From contig NC_079210.1 of the NCBI RefSeq assembly GCF_026745355.1, forward strand, positions 23,908,268 to 23,972,267: a stretch of 64,000 nucleotides of DNA, read 5' to 3'. The notes under the pieces are model-generated. The model was not told the DNA's origin, searched no databases, and saw only the letters and a program-made list of their open reading frames with translations. Positions 11,728-23,704 of the stretch are shown in pieces (position 1 is the first letter of the stretch; each line of letters opens with the position of its first letter). The position numbers and the translations under genes are program-made. The DNA comes from Beta vulgaris subsp. vulgaris. Its lineage: Eukaryota; Streptophyta; Magnoliopsida; Caryophyllales; Amaranthaceae.

Positions 11728-12139
11728 AAGTTTGTAATAGATTTTATTAATACTTTTACCATGTGTGTATTTTCAAAACAATGGTGATCCTTACTAATCT
11801 TTTTTGTACATGAATGTTTGTAGGTGTTTTGGACTTTTGGAGAAGATTGAAGCATCAAACTTGTAATGGAGTATTTTATGAAGAAATATTTGGAATTTTA
11901 ATTGAATGTTTTAAATTTGTTTTGTAATAGGATGTTTGTTATTTAAGAGGCTAAGAGTTGTGTAATTGTGTCTTATGATCATATTGTTATTTTAGAGATA
12001 ACTTTTATCCTTTGTTAAATTAATCAAATAAAGGCAAGGATGCATGGAAGAACTTGAACAATTTTAATATGTTTTGGTAATTGTAGTAATTCTAATGATT
12101 TGAAAACAAAAAAGGTAAAACTAATTTCATTATTCATTC

Positions 12140-12298
12140 TTAGCGAGATAATGATTCGAGCCTATCGAGCTTATCGAGCTCGAGTCGAGTTGGAAAAAAA
12201 TTCACGAGCACGAGTCGGGCAAGAGCTTAACGAGATTTTGAGTCGAGTCGAGCAGGGTTTGCGAGTTGTCGAGTCGAGTCGAGTCGGGCAAGGCCCTA
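12140..12298. repeat. hAT subterminal CGAGTCGAG word repeats
   Basis: Short overlapping repeats of TCGAG, CGAGTCGAG and TCGGGCAAG fill the last 160 bp before the hAT terminus. A short open frame rich in arginine and glutamate across it is a by-product. Confidence 0.75.
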
Positions 12299-13104
12299 AA
12301 AATATAGTGCGTAAATAAAGAAATAATATAAGGCAATTTTACGTGAAAACCCTCTAAATGGGGAGAAAATCCCGGGAGAATCGGTGTTCTGCCAATCCAC
12401 TATAATAATATTAGCTTGCAGTACAAGTACATTGGTTTTGCCTGATTGGCAGGACGAGCAACTCAGGTTTTAGAGAGAAAGATACGACAAATTAAGAATA
12501 TAAAAGAAAATTAACAGAGAGAGTGAGGTGAAATATAGTTTTTAGGGGTATGAGTGAGTGAAGGAAAGTTTATATGTTTTTGCAGGTTTTAAAATAAGAG
12601 TATTTATAGATGGAAGAATGACGGTTTAAGCAAAATCTGTCAAATGTGCTGCAACTTGTTAGTTCCTACTTTTTAGGAATCTCCCTTGATCCTCTCAACA
12701 GTTTGCCAACTGCTTTGACAATTGACTTAATGTTTGTCTCTTCCTTCACATGCCATTATTTTAGGAACTACTTGCCACCATTTTAGGAGCTACCACAACA
12801 ACCTGCCATATTAACAACCTGCTTCCATCTTCAAACCAGTCGTCTGCTGCTAAGTAACATTGCAAAATAATTATAATATTGCAAATGATTGATTACCACG
12901 TGGACTGGAATTTTCTCACATAACATGTACGATGATTGACGAGGATGCTTGGATAGTGTAATGAAAATTGAGAAATGGGATAGCCGACACATAAATGGCT
13001 TAGAAGTGGAATGGTCTTGATCCGAAGATTAATGAATAGTTCATTTTTGGAGGGAATATACTCTGTGCCAGGAATATATAATTTGGTTATCTGTGAAAGC
13101 TTGA
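12299..13104. other. No recognised feature
   Basis: AT-rich sequence between the hAT end and the copia LTR. I see no conserved coding, RNA or terminal-repeat signal. Part of it could still belong to a longer copia LTR if the boundary proposed at 13105 is wrong. Confidence 0.4.
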
Positions 13105-13690
13105 TGGTAGAAACTGACAATCGCAATGGCAAATAGACACTGATTTCAAGGTTGTGCTGTGGTAGGAGACCACTGACTTGAAAGAAATTACGGCCCGACA
13201 ACGGTGGTAATCGATCTGGACGGAAAAGCTCCCCAAGGTTAACACAGCAGCCTAAAACTGCCACCACTAGCAGTTTTGTGTGTTTTGAACTGATCAGGAA
13301 GCACTGATTTTATAGGAGGAAATCAGGCCAAAAAAACGGAGGGAGGATATTATGGGATTGCCATTAATCCTGTAATGATCAAAACGTTACAAATCTTCAT
13401 CAGTCACACACGCGCTCAGCCCGGGTCCAAAAAGTTAGTTAAGTTTATTCCCTAAAGCCCAAAGCCCAAGGCCTATGGCCCTGGCCCGGTCCAGGCGGGC
13501 GGCGCGCGCGCGCGTGTGATAGCAAGCCCAAAGCAAACATGACATCCAACCATAAAAGCATCTCAAGTACCAACTCAATAAAAGGAATGAGGGAGGGAAT
13601 ATAAAAACAAGGAAATATTCCCTCCCACAAGCAATGTGGGACATTTCAATAAAAGAAGACAACAAGGCTTTTCAAGCCTCGATTCCAACA
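13105..13690 (-). repeat. Copia 3' LTR
   Basis: The LTR starts on the minus strand with TGTTGGAATC (13690) right after a polypurine tract, TTTGTGGGGGAT. It contains a TATAAAATC box (13314-13306), fitting a Pol II promoter within the LTR. About 190 bp matches the 5' LTR remnant at 23041-23228, both carrying CCCACATTGCTTGTGGGAGG. The other boundary is proposed from the CTTGA duplication. Confidence 0.7.
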
Positions 13691-13989
13691 ATCCCCCACA
13701 AAGGCTCTGAAAAACAAAAGAAATTCCTAGGTAAGGAAAGGAAAGTACTTAAGCATCAATATCTTTCGATTTGAATTGATGCATAGTGAAATGAGGCAAC
13801 AACTTACTATTTAGTGAGTGAATTTCTCTTGAACTCACTAGAGTTCCGTTGAGACCCCCCACAACACATACATACCTTAAGATCGTGTAGTCTCCACGAT
13901 ACATCACACTCGCTTTATAGCCATGTGCATTCCTTGGGTCTAATAAGTTCTCTAGAAAGACAACCCAGTCTCTCATAGAAGGCGGCTTA

Positions 13990-16736
13990 ACCTCCACACT
14001 TACGTAGGTAGTCCATCAAGTGTTTCTCAATAACACCATCCCGAAGGGATATGGAACTATTAAGAGCAAAAGCTCAACCTCTCAATCTAAATCCATCGAG
14101 TGCTTCTCAGTAGTACCACCAATAGGCTATGGATTAAAAAGCCCTACCATGCGTCATAAGGATGAGAGAGGTAGTGCAAGTTAAGATTTTATGGCTTCGT
14201 TTGACCTCGAATGGGTATCCACCTTATGGGCTTTAGCCCCATCCCCCTCGACGACTCTAGGACAACTCTCCTAGATAACCCCTTAGTAAAGGGGTCTGCA
14301 AGATTTCTTTCGGACCTCACTTAGTCCAAAGAAATTACCCCATTTTTCAGGAGTTGTTTGACGGCTCCATGTCTGATCCGTATGTGTCTCTTCTTACCAT
14401 TGTAGACACTGTTCTTAGCAAAACCAATGGCTGCTTGAGAATCACAATGAAGAGAGACATGTGCACCATGTCCTCCCCATGAGGGAACATAAGACAACAG
14501 ATTTCTCAACCATTCAACTTCTTGCCCTGCCAACTCGAGGGCAATGAACTCAAGACTCCATGGTGAAACGTGCTATACAAGTCTGATTCAAAGACTTCCA
14601 CGATATAGCACCACCACCAAGGGTAAACACATAGCCACTAGTTGAACTGATCTCATCATTAACGGATACCCAATTTGCATCACAAAATCCTTTAAGAACA
14701 ACAGGAAATTTAGAATAATGCAGACAAAAAACACAGTTCCTTTTAGGTATCTGAGAAGAAGATGAAGAGCATTCCAATGTTCATTACTAGGGTTATGGGT
14801 ATATCTACTACGTCTACTCACTGCATAAGTTATGTCAGGTCGAGTACAGTTCATGAGGTACATCAAACTACTTATGATTTTTGCATATTCACCTTGAGAG
14901 ACACTTTCACCTAAGTTCTTGGTCAAATGAATACTAGAATCATAGGGAGAACTCGCTGGAACAACATCAAAGGAATTAAACTTTTTAAGCACCTTTTGCA
15001 CATAATGAGACTGACTAATGTAAATGCGACCGAAGATTTTCTTAAGTCTTACTCCTAAAATCACATCAGCTTCTCCCTAATCTTTCATCTCAAACTTTGA
15101 AGACAAGAAAAGTTTAGTATCATTAACCACCTTTAAGTTGTTACCAAAAATTAGCATATCATCCACATAAAGACATATAATAACACAATCTGATCCTATC
15201 AATTTGGAATACACACAGGAATCAGAGTTGTTGACAATGAAGCCATTTGACACAACAACACTATCAAATTTTTCATAACATTGTTTTGGTGCTTGTTTGA
15301 GTCCATATAAGGACTTTCTCAACTTACACACTTTGTCTTCTTGACCTTGCACCACGCAACCCTCAGGTTGAGACATCTAAATCTCCTCCTCTAAGTCACC
15401 ATTCAGGAAAGCAGTCTTAACATCCATCTGATGTATAACTAAGTCATGAATAGCAGCAAGAGCTAGTAGGGCCCTAATGACAAGCCTAGCTTTAAGCCTC
15501 TCAATAGTCCCATCAGGTCTCAACTTCTTTTTAAAGATCCATTTACTATCCTATGGTCTTTGATCCCTTAGGTAAGTCAGTTAACTCCCAAGTAGAGTTA
15601 GACACTATGGAATCTAACTCGCTTTTAATGGCCTCTTTCCAAAATCTAGCATCCACAGATCTCATTGCCTCTTCAAAGGTCTTTGGATCCTCTTCTATCA
15701 TGAAAGCATAATCTAGTTCATCACTCAACAAGTCAGCACAAGAACTTTCAGACAGAAAAGCAATGACAAAATCAGAACCAAATTCTTTTGCTACTAGGTC
15801 TTTTTACTTCTCCTAGGCTCATCTACAACAGAAGAACTACTAGCATGCATGTCAACTGAAGTACTACTCAAAGTCAAATCAGCAGGAATATTACTAGTAG
15901 GCAGAACAACATCATGCGTAGAACAAGTAGATAAATCAACAGCAGGAGAAGAACAAGAAGGCATAGATGCAGTATAACCCTTTTTCAAAGGAAAAACATG
16001 TTCAAAAAACTCAGCATCTCTGTATTCACAAATAGACCCATCACTCAACGTCATGAATCTATAAGCAGCAGGAGCATAGCCAATTAACACAACATCAAAA
16101 GTCTTAGGTCCAAAGTTTGACTTCTTATAGTCAGGCAGCCCAACTTTAGCTAGACACCCCCACACTCTAAGGAAACTCAAGTTCAGAGGATAACCCTTCC
16201 ATAGTTCATAAGGGGTCTTATCTAACCTTTTGTGAGGTACTCGGTTAAGAACATGACAAGCTGAAAGAACTACTTCCCCTCACATTTCATCAGGCAACCA
16301 GAACTTACAAGCATAACATTCATCATATTTTTCAAGGACCTATTTTTTCGTTCAGCAATACCATTTTGTTGAGGTACATATGGAGCACTAAGTTCATGAA
16401 TGATACCCAATTTCTCACAATGGTCATTCAAAGAGAAGTTACTCTCTACCCCTATCAGACCTAACCCTCTTGATTTTCCTATCAAGTTGGTTTTCTACCT
16501 CGGCCTTATACTTTATAAAAGCTTCCCCTGCCTCACTTTTGGCTTTAAGAAGGTATAACTTAGTGAACGTCGAGTAATCATCAATAAAGGAAATGTACCA
16601 AAATTTTCCCCCTCTACTTCTAGTGTTTTGAAAATCAGCTAAGTTCGTATGAACCAATTCTAGAAGTTGGGTGGTCCTTTGAGTCACGATTTTGCAAGGT
16701 TTCTTAGTAAATTTTGCTTCAACACAAACTGGACAC
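13990..16736 (-). pseudogene. Copia pol: integrase, reverse transcriptase, RNase H
   Basis: Minus-strand coding spread over several frames. Integrase: CPVCVEAKFTKKPCK (end of the zinc-binding region, 16736-16690), FIDDYSTFTKLYLL, and PYVPQQNGIAERKNRS (about 16380-16330). Then VWGCLAKVGLP (about 16165). RT: RKSLYGLKQAPKQ (about 15320) and the catalytic block CLYVDDMLIFGN (about 15160). RNase H: HCDSQAAIGFAKN (about 14430) and a tail reading NLADPFTKGL (about 14300). Frame changes near 16480, 16270, 15790, 15540, 15070 and 14550 and several stops inactivate it. The start is cut by the nested element. Confidence 0.9.
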
Positions 16737-18087
16737 TGATAGGCTGTCGTACACCCGTCAAAAATAATTCCTGCAAAACCTTCTAACAATATAGTAGGGT
16801 AAGTAGGGTCGAATCCACAGAGAGATGGTCGTTTTAATCTAGCTTCTAAGATATGGAGAAACTAAACAAGATCAGAAATAATTGAATTAAAGTTCTAAAC
16901 TAATCAAACTACGAAAATCAAACTAAAAAGGATCTAGGGTAATGGTTCACCATGTTTATAACTATAATCTATCAAAATACCATAATAGTTCAATCAATCA
17001 GATATCTAGAGCACAGGTTAATCCTTGGTCAGGCATTAACGCTCTCAAATCAACATATGCTAGTACGGTCGCTCAACATAATCAGATTTGCTAATTGTAG
17101 GTAAGCCTCTAAAGAGTACTATCTCTCGATCTATGACTCGATATTAGCAATATTTAATCAGACAATTGATCAGATTGCAAGATTAAAATAAAACACTAAT
17201 CAATTAGAGAAATCAATAACTAATCAAACCATGAATAAATATCAATCAAATCATAGCATATAAACATGGATTCCCAAACCCTAGAAAAAAAAACTACTCT
17301 ATCATGAAATAAATAATGAAACTAAATCTACAAAGAAAACATAATCAAAGAAATCAAGAAAGAAACTAAAAGAAATCATGAATTAATGAAGAGATGAAAA
17401 ACTAGGGTTTACAACTAAAAACTAGAGAGAAAAAAGGAAGAAAAACTAAAACCTGAATGAAAAATAACGTGAAAGGGAGGAGAGAGAGAAAAAAAATAAA
17501 ACTATCTAAATAATATCTTTTAACCTAATATGACTAGGAAAGTAATATTTCAAGATAAGGAAAGTCTTAATTAAATCATTAATAGGCGGATTAGTGATCC
17601 GCGCGTACGCGTGGCAGATTCCAGCAGAAACAGTGCAATCTTCCGAAAGGCATAACTCCTTGACTAGAAGTCTCCTCGGGGGTGCCACCTATCGTTGGAA
17701 ATCTCTCCAAGTATAGTTTTCAAATATGTTGGAATTAGTCGATTTGAATAAGCACATCAAATGTTATGATCAAAAGAGTAGACATGACTCTTTTTCACAT
17801 TTCTTCTAATGATTTTCCGCTTCGTTTTTGCTCAAACTCGTACTATGACATATCCATACGATCCTTATGCATTGTACTTCTTTCCAAGTGCTCCTAATCC
17901 TCAAGTTAGCTAATCATACTCCAAATACGTTATCAATGCCTGAAATTCATCAAAAACAAGAAAACATACCGAATAGGAATAAAAAGCATAACTTAAGAAT
18001 ATAATGCAAATGAACCTAAATATGAAACTAAATGCTCTAAAATGCAACCTAAATGACCTAAAAACTATATATAAATATGACTTATCA
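16737..18087 (-). repeat. 3' LTR of nested element
   Basis: 1351 bp, near-identical to the LTR at 20839-22209, with small indels and scattered substitutions. Both copies contain GTAGGGTCGAATCCACAG and, near their upper end, the run AATACGTTATCAATGCCTGA. Confidence 0.93.
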
Positions 18088-20838
18088 AACTCCCCCAAGC
18101 TAAACCATTGCTTGTCCTCAAGCAATAAGACATAGACATCGGAAAAGTTAGACAACCTACAATATAGGACTACAACAGGGCTAAACACTCAATTGAGAAC
18201 ACAAGAGATATAATCACTACACAAACCAAGCATCAAACAACTCGAACAAAGCTGCATAGCATATCATGTATCGCAATCGACTCTCCAATCATACCACAAC
18301 CATCTCCCAAACTGGATTTAACCAAACCTGACAGACCTCACTATAGTTATGTGCACTCAAATCTCTCATGTGTTTAAGGGTTAAATAATGACTCTCAACC
18401 TAAATAAGTCGACTCAGATGAAGCAAATACTCTTTAACTTTGACTTTTTGACTCACTTAATACTCAACAATACAATACATAATGATCAAGAGGACTTTTA
18501 AGGGTTGTAATGGGGCTGAGGTTAAAGGTATGGAAATAATTTGGGAATTGTGGTGGAAAAACCAAGAAGGGGGAGCATCATATAACTGAAAACATAACCA
18601 TAAAAGGTCATAACAACTCCATGCAACAACCAACAATCTCCAAAATAATCACAACCTTTTTCACTAAGAAATTCAATCAAACCCTTTTTATTTCACTTTA
18701 TTCAAACTCTTTTTCACTTCTTTTCATTCATTTTTCATTTTTTTTTTTTTTTTTTTGTTTTTTTCACACTTTCAATTCAATTTCAAAGCTCACTAAACAT
18801 ACTTTTTCATTCTTCTAACCACAAATAGAGCACTTCAATTCAACACAAACCAAAACAAAACTAATACTCGCTCCCCCAAGCTAGGCTTGGGACAAGAATC
18901 AAATTAGGCCAATGGCTTGTAACATAGGTATTAATCAAACAAAGTCAGAAAAGGCTCAGCGGGCTAGAGGAAGATAATATGAAAACAAGAATAACTCTGG
19001 AGCTAAGATCATCAAATGAAACGCCTCAATCATATCAAAATGTATGACTATCAAATATCAAGGAGTACCAAGTCAAAGTCAAGATCAATGCAACAACGAG
19101 GAACTAATCACACATGAAAGAATAAACTGACACAGATACGTCAGTTTATAGGCACAAAGCTCACTTAGGTTAGGTGTCTGCATAGTAATGTTAAATCGAG
19201 CCAGAGAGAATCAATCAATCTTACCACAAAACAAATTCGAAACAATCGTGCTATGAAGTATCATGAACAAGATGAGTGACACTTAACAAATGTAGTAAAA
19301 TATCAACAAGGTTCTCAAAAAGTCTTGCAGTAGTCCTAGTCATATCCATAGATGCAACTAAAATGAGATAAAGTCTAATAAAATATTAAATATGCTAATG
19401 CAACTAAGAAAGCATTAATTTTTTTGGTTACATGTAAACTCCCACTCCTAATAAGCAGTACAAACCGTGCAACATCCTACGAAAGCAATAAAATCTACAC
19501 TATAAAGCAAATAAAGGATAGAATATTCCTCCCCCAAGCTAAAATTTGCAGTGTCCTCACTGCGAAATCCAGATTAGAGAAGGAACCAGAACCAAACCAC
19601 GGGATCACCAAATCACCAAAGTCGTCCACCAAAAACCGTAACATCACAAAAACCACACACAAATCCACGACAATCCGAAGAACTAATAATTCAATCAATG
19701 TACAAGATTCTCAACAAAGATGGCATCAAAACAAAAATCCAAGCAAAAATTTGAGATGAACATTAACAACAATTATAAGTGAGAAAGATGCTTACTACCC
19801 AATTAATTGGGGAGAAGAGGCAAATATGCTCAAAAATCACGTCATAATGCATCACGAACGCAAACTTCGACCAATTTGATGTCTATTTGAGAGAATCCTA
19901 TAAGAACCATTAAAAAAAATTAGAAGTCCATTGGAAAAAAAAAGTAATAACAAAAAAGAAATTTAAAGAGAAAGGAAAATCAGATTAATACAACCTAAAA
20001 AAGAAGAAGAAGAAAATAAAAGAAAAAGGAGAAAGAAGAACGAAAGAAAAGAAAGGGAAAGGTGCGGCTGTGGTGCGTCGGATTTAATGGTGGTGCAGCG
20101 CAGGTGTGGTGGACAGAATGGGAGGGGTTCGAAGGAGCAGGCGAGTTGTACGGTGCAGATGGGGAGGTAAGTAGGGGGGTGCGTGAGGAGACGAAGCTAT
20201 GAAGGTGCCGTTGCAGTGGGATGTTGGTGGTGCACAGCGAAGAATTCCGACGCGGATGGCGCCGGTAAGGGTGACAGTGGTGGGCATCGGATAAGGTCGC
20301 CGGTGGGTGGTGCGATGTGATGAGAGGGGGAAGAAGGCGTGAAACAGAGTAGCATGACTGCATGAGGACGAGGAAAGAAACAGGGGAAAGGGGGTGCCGG
20401 GTTCAGTGGTGGCAGTGAAGTCGCGGAGAAGGTACAAAGATAGGAATGCTGGTTTTTCAGAGGGAGTACGGCGAGAGTAGATGAACCGGTGATGGCTGGG
20501 GTGGGGTTCGCATGGTGGTGCGTGGGGTGAGTTGTGAACGAAAGAAGTAGCAGACGCGAAGAGTAGGATGGGAGGTTATGCGAACGGAGGAAGTTTGTGG
20601 GTGGTCGGTTGTGGGAGACGCCAGTGACTGGCTTTGTGACGGTGATCGCCGGAGATGGTGAACAAATGACAGGCTGGGCAATGAAGAGGTGGCTGAGGAA
20701 GAAAGTGCGTGGGGAGGGAACGAAGGAAAGAAAAGGCCCTGCAGTAATATATTTGAAATGTCTCTCTCGCCCGGTCAAGAGAAAAACAGCCCGGTTGGAC
20801 TAAAATTTCGCCCGGTTGACCGGGCGAGTAACAAATTT
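18088..20838 (-). other. Interior of nested LTR element, no pol genes
   Basis: About 2.75 kb with no recognisable retroviral domain. The part near the 3' LTR reads on the minus strand as TTGAGGACAAGCAATGG, then AGCTTGGGGGAGTT. A similar CTTGGGGGAGCGAG motif is at about 18870-18885. The part near the 5' LTR (about 20050-20760) is GC-rich, with overlapping proline- and serine-rich frames of 74 to 193 codons on the minus strand. These have no motif I recognise and may be leader sequence or captured DNA. No clear tRNA primer site is seen below 20839. Confidence 0.6.
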
Positions 20839-22209
20839 TGATAGGCTGTCGTACACCCGTCAAAAATAATTCCTGCAAAACCTTCTAACAATATAGTAGG
20901 GTAAGTAGGGTCGAATCCACAGAGAGATGGTCGTTTTAATCTAGCGTCTAAGATATGGAGAAACTAAACAAGATCAGAAATAATTGAATTAAAGTTCTAA
21001 ACTAATCAAACTACGAAAATCAAACTAAAAAGGATCTAGGGTAATGGTTCACCATGTTTATAACTATAATCTATCAAAATACCATTAATAGTTCAATCAA
21101 TCAGATATCTAGAGCACAGGTTAATCCTTGGTCAGGCATTAACGCTCTCAAATCAACATATGCTAGTACGCTCGCTCAACATAATCAGATTTGCTAATTG
21201 TAGGTAAGCCTCTAAAGAGTACTATCTCTCGATCTATGACTCGATATTAGCAATATTTAATCAGACAATTGATCAGATTGCAAGATTAATAATATAAACA
21301 CTAATCAATTAGAGAAATCAATAATTAATCAAACCATCAATAAATATCAATCAAATCATAGCATATAAACATGGATTCCCAAACCCTAGAAATAAAAACT
21401 ACTCTATCATGACATAAATAATGAAACCTAAATCTACAAAGAAAAACATAATCAAACAAATCAAGGAAAGAAACTAAAAGAAATCATGAATTAATGAAGG
21501 AGATGAAAACTAGGGTTTACAACTAAAAACTAGAGAGAAAAAAAGGAGAGAAAACTAAAACCTAGAATATGAAAAATAACGTGAGAAGGGAGGAGGAGAG
21601 AGAAAAAATATAAAAACCTATCTAAATAATATCTTTTAACCTAATATGACTAGGAAAGTAATTTACAAGATAAGGAAAGTCTTAATTAAATCATTAATAG
21701 GCGGATTAGTCATCTGCGCGTACGCGTGGCAGATTCCAGCAGAAACAGTGCAATCTTCCGGAAAGCATAACTCCTTGACTAGAAGTCTCCTCGGAGCGTG
21801 CCACCTATCGTTGGAAAGCTCTTCAAGTCTACTTTCCAAATATGCTGGAATTACTCGATTTTAAGAAGTACATCAAAAGTTATGATCAGAAGAGTAGACA
21901 TGACTCTTTTTTCACATTTCTTCTAATGATTTTCCGCTTCGTTTTTGCTCAAACTCGTACTATGACATATCCATACGATCCTTATGCATTGTAGCTTCTT
22001 TCCAAGTGCTCCTAATCCTCAAGATTAGCTAATTATACTCCAAATACGTTATCAATGCCTGAAATTCATCAAAAAAAGAAAACATACCGAATAGGAATAG
22101 AAAAGCATAACTTAAGAATATAATGCAACAATGAACCTAAATATGAAACTAAATGCTCTAAAATGCAACCTAAATGAACCTAAAAACTATATGTAAATAT
22201 GACTTATCA
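20839..22209 (-). repeat. 5' LTR of nested element
   Basis: 1371 bp; see the partner LTR at 16737-18087. The 20-bp length difference comes from several small indels. Confidence 0.93.
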
Positions 22210-22676
22210 GACACTTAGAAAAGTCTGTTGAGGACATATTAGGAATTAAAGCTAAGGTCCTTAGTCTCTTAATAGAAGCAACATTCACATGTCTTAATCT
22301 ACCATACCATAAATTTAAAGACTCGGCAATATAAGCAGAACCACAAGCAGTTTTATTAATAGCAGGAATCACAGAAGAAGCAACATTTAAAATAAATAAA
22401 CCCCTACTTAAGTACCCTTTCCCCACAAATTCCCCACCACGAGTCATTACAACCTTTTCAGCCTCAAAAACAATTTTCAAACCAGCTTTGTTTAACAAGG
22501 CACCAGACACTAGGTTGCGACGCATAGTAGGAACATACAAGACATTTGAAAGGGAGAGGGTTGTGTCCATAATCCAATCAGAACTGTTCTCGGTCAGGTT
22601 TGCTTCAACAACCACAGCAGCAACAATGTCATCAGATTCACAGACCCTTGGCGTCGAGGACATTGATAAGACCTAA
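22210..22676 (-). pseudogene. Copia protease/pre-integrase fragment, copy 1
   Basis: The minus strand encodes a stretch from SSDWIMDT through LSNVLYVPTMRRNLVSG and MTRGGEFVGKGYL to the pre-integrase block LWYGRLRHVNVASIKRL. The last residues before the nested element (TDFSKC) continue in register at 16736 on its other side (PVCVEAKF). The segment after WIMDT is missing the usual protease core, so this was a deletion derivative before the insertion. Frame is open over about 150 codons. Confidence 0.85.
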
Positions 22677-23040
22677 AGAAAGAATAATAGTTTCCACCAG
22701 ATTAGCTTTGGTAACATTAACAAGAACAGATTAAAGAGGCAAACCGCAACAAGAACAGGATTAATGGCTTCAACACAAACTGGACACTTAGAAAACTCTG
22801 TTGAGGACAGATTCAGAATTAAAGCTAAGGTCCTTAGTCTCTTAATAGAAGCAACATTCACATGTCATAATCTACCATACCATAAATTTAAAGACTCGGC
22901 AATATAAGCAGATTCACAAGCAGTTTTATTGATGACATGAATAACAGAAGAAACAACATTCAAAATAAATAAACCCCCATTTAAGTACCCTTTAGGAACA
23001 TAGAAGACATTTGAAAGGGAGATGGTTGTGTCCAGAATCG
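22677..23040 (-). pseudogene. Copia pre-integrase fragment, diverged copy 2
   Basis: A second partial copy of the same region (LSNVFYVP, LFILNVVSSVI, LNLWYGRL, then NVASIKRLRTLAL and SKCPVCVEA) lies between copy 1 and the 5' LTR remnant. It lacks the middle part present in copy 1 and is shifted in frame. A partial duplication with deletions, or an unequal recombination between related elements, explains it. Confidence 0.8.
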
Positions 23041-23228
23041 GTGGCACGCGTGTGTGATAGCAAGCCCAAACCAAACATGACATCCAACCACAAAAGCATC
23101 TCAAGTACCAACTCAATAAAAGGAAGGAGGGAGGAAATATAAGAATAAGGAAGTATTCCCTCCCACAAGCAATGTGGGACATTTCAATAAAAGAAGACAA
23201 CAAGGCTTTTTAAGCCTTGATTCCAACA
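23041..23228 (-). repeat. Copia 5' LTR remnant
   Basis: Matches about 190 bp of the 3' LTR from the TGTTGGAATC start to a GTGTGATAGCAAGCCC segment. The rest of this LTR, the primer-binding site and gag are missing; coding sequence follows directly. Confidence 0.88.
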
Positions 23229-23704
23229 CTTGAAACTGGTTAATTCAAGGTTGTGGATTTAGAAATTCAAAATCTAAAGCTTTAACAATTTTAGTACATT
23301 TTCTGATATGTGTAACTTATAAGAGCTTGCAGATCCACTCAAGTGAGAACCGTTTTTAGGTTCTACAATGTTTTTTGTTTTGTTTTGTTTTGTTTTGATC
23401 ATATAAAGAGATTTTGTTCACCAATGATAAGTGGTTATAAAGTAATGCTAGAAAGATTCATTGATGAGGCCTAGTTGCTGAAAGTGAGAAACAGAGATAG
23501 GAGTGAGCAGAAGCTGTTGTGGTCGTAGCAAATTAACTGTAAAGAGTAGATTCCTAATGATAGGTGATGTTATTTGAATTTATCACTTTGGTCGGTTACA
23601 AAAGTCCACCACGGTTAAACACAGGGCCAGGTAATGGGGGTGCTCATTGAATTTGATAGAGATTAGAGCAATATTGGAGCAACTTACCGAGTCACAAACT
23701 CACA

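Larger units (their letters stand above)
10101..12298 (+). mobile_element. hAT element remnant, right end defined
   Basis: The right end is at 12298, where the plus strand reads GGGCAAGGCCCTA; reversed, this gives TAGGGCCTTGCCC, a typical hAT terminus. The preceding 160 bp is packed with CGAGTCGAG words, the style of hAT subterminal repeats. hAT transposase C-terminal coding lies at about 11350-11727. The pyrimidine-rich leader at about 10130-10320 looks like the 5' end of a transcript. I could not find a matching left terminus, so the start given is only the beginning of that leader. Confidence 0.5.
16732..22214 (-). mobile_element. Nested non-coding LTR retrotransposon (LARD-like), TSD GACAC
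   Basis: A complete element runs from 16737 to 22209 and is flanked by the 5-bp duplication GACAC (16732-16736 and 22210-22214). Two highly similar LTRs (16737-18087 and 20839-22209) start TGATAGGCTG and end TGACTTATCA. Next to the low LTR is a polypurine tract (AGCTTGGGGGAGTT read on the minus strand), which orients the element to minus. The interior has no gag or pol, so movement would have needed enzymes supplied by another element. It sits exactly between codons of the copia zinc-binding region. The LTR style suggests a Ty3-gypsy derivative, but I cannot assign a lineage. Confidence 0.93.
13105..23228 (-). mobile_element. Ty1-copia retrotransposon, rearranged and interrupted
   Basis: On the minus strand the order is a 5' LTR remnant (23228-about 23041), a rearranged protease/pre-integrase region (about 23040-22210), a nested LTR element (22209-16737), then integrase, reverse transcriptase and RNase H (16736-about 13990), a polypurine tract (13707-13691) and the 3' LTR (13690-13105). 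The pol order integrase before RT defines Ty1-copia. CTTGA flanks both ends (13100-13104 and 23229-23233), consistent with a 5-bp target duplication. The low boundary rests on that match and a TG start, so it is tentative. Gag and the protease active site are missing, and pol is broken by frameshifts. Confidence 0.85.

Noticed and set aside
12893..13267. 124-codon minus-strand frame
   Set aside because: It overlaps the copia LTR and its downstream flank, with no recognisable motif; better explained as chance.
20084..20778. Proline/serine/threonine-rich frames up to 193 codons
   Set aside because: Overlapping frames in a GC-rich part of a non-coding LTR element, no motif, no conserved start; kept only as a note on base composition.
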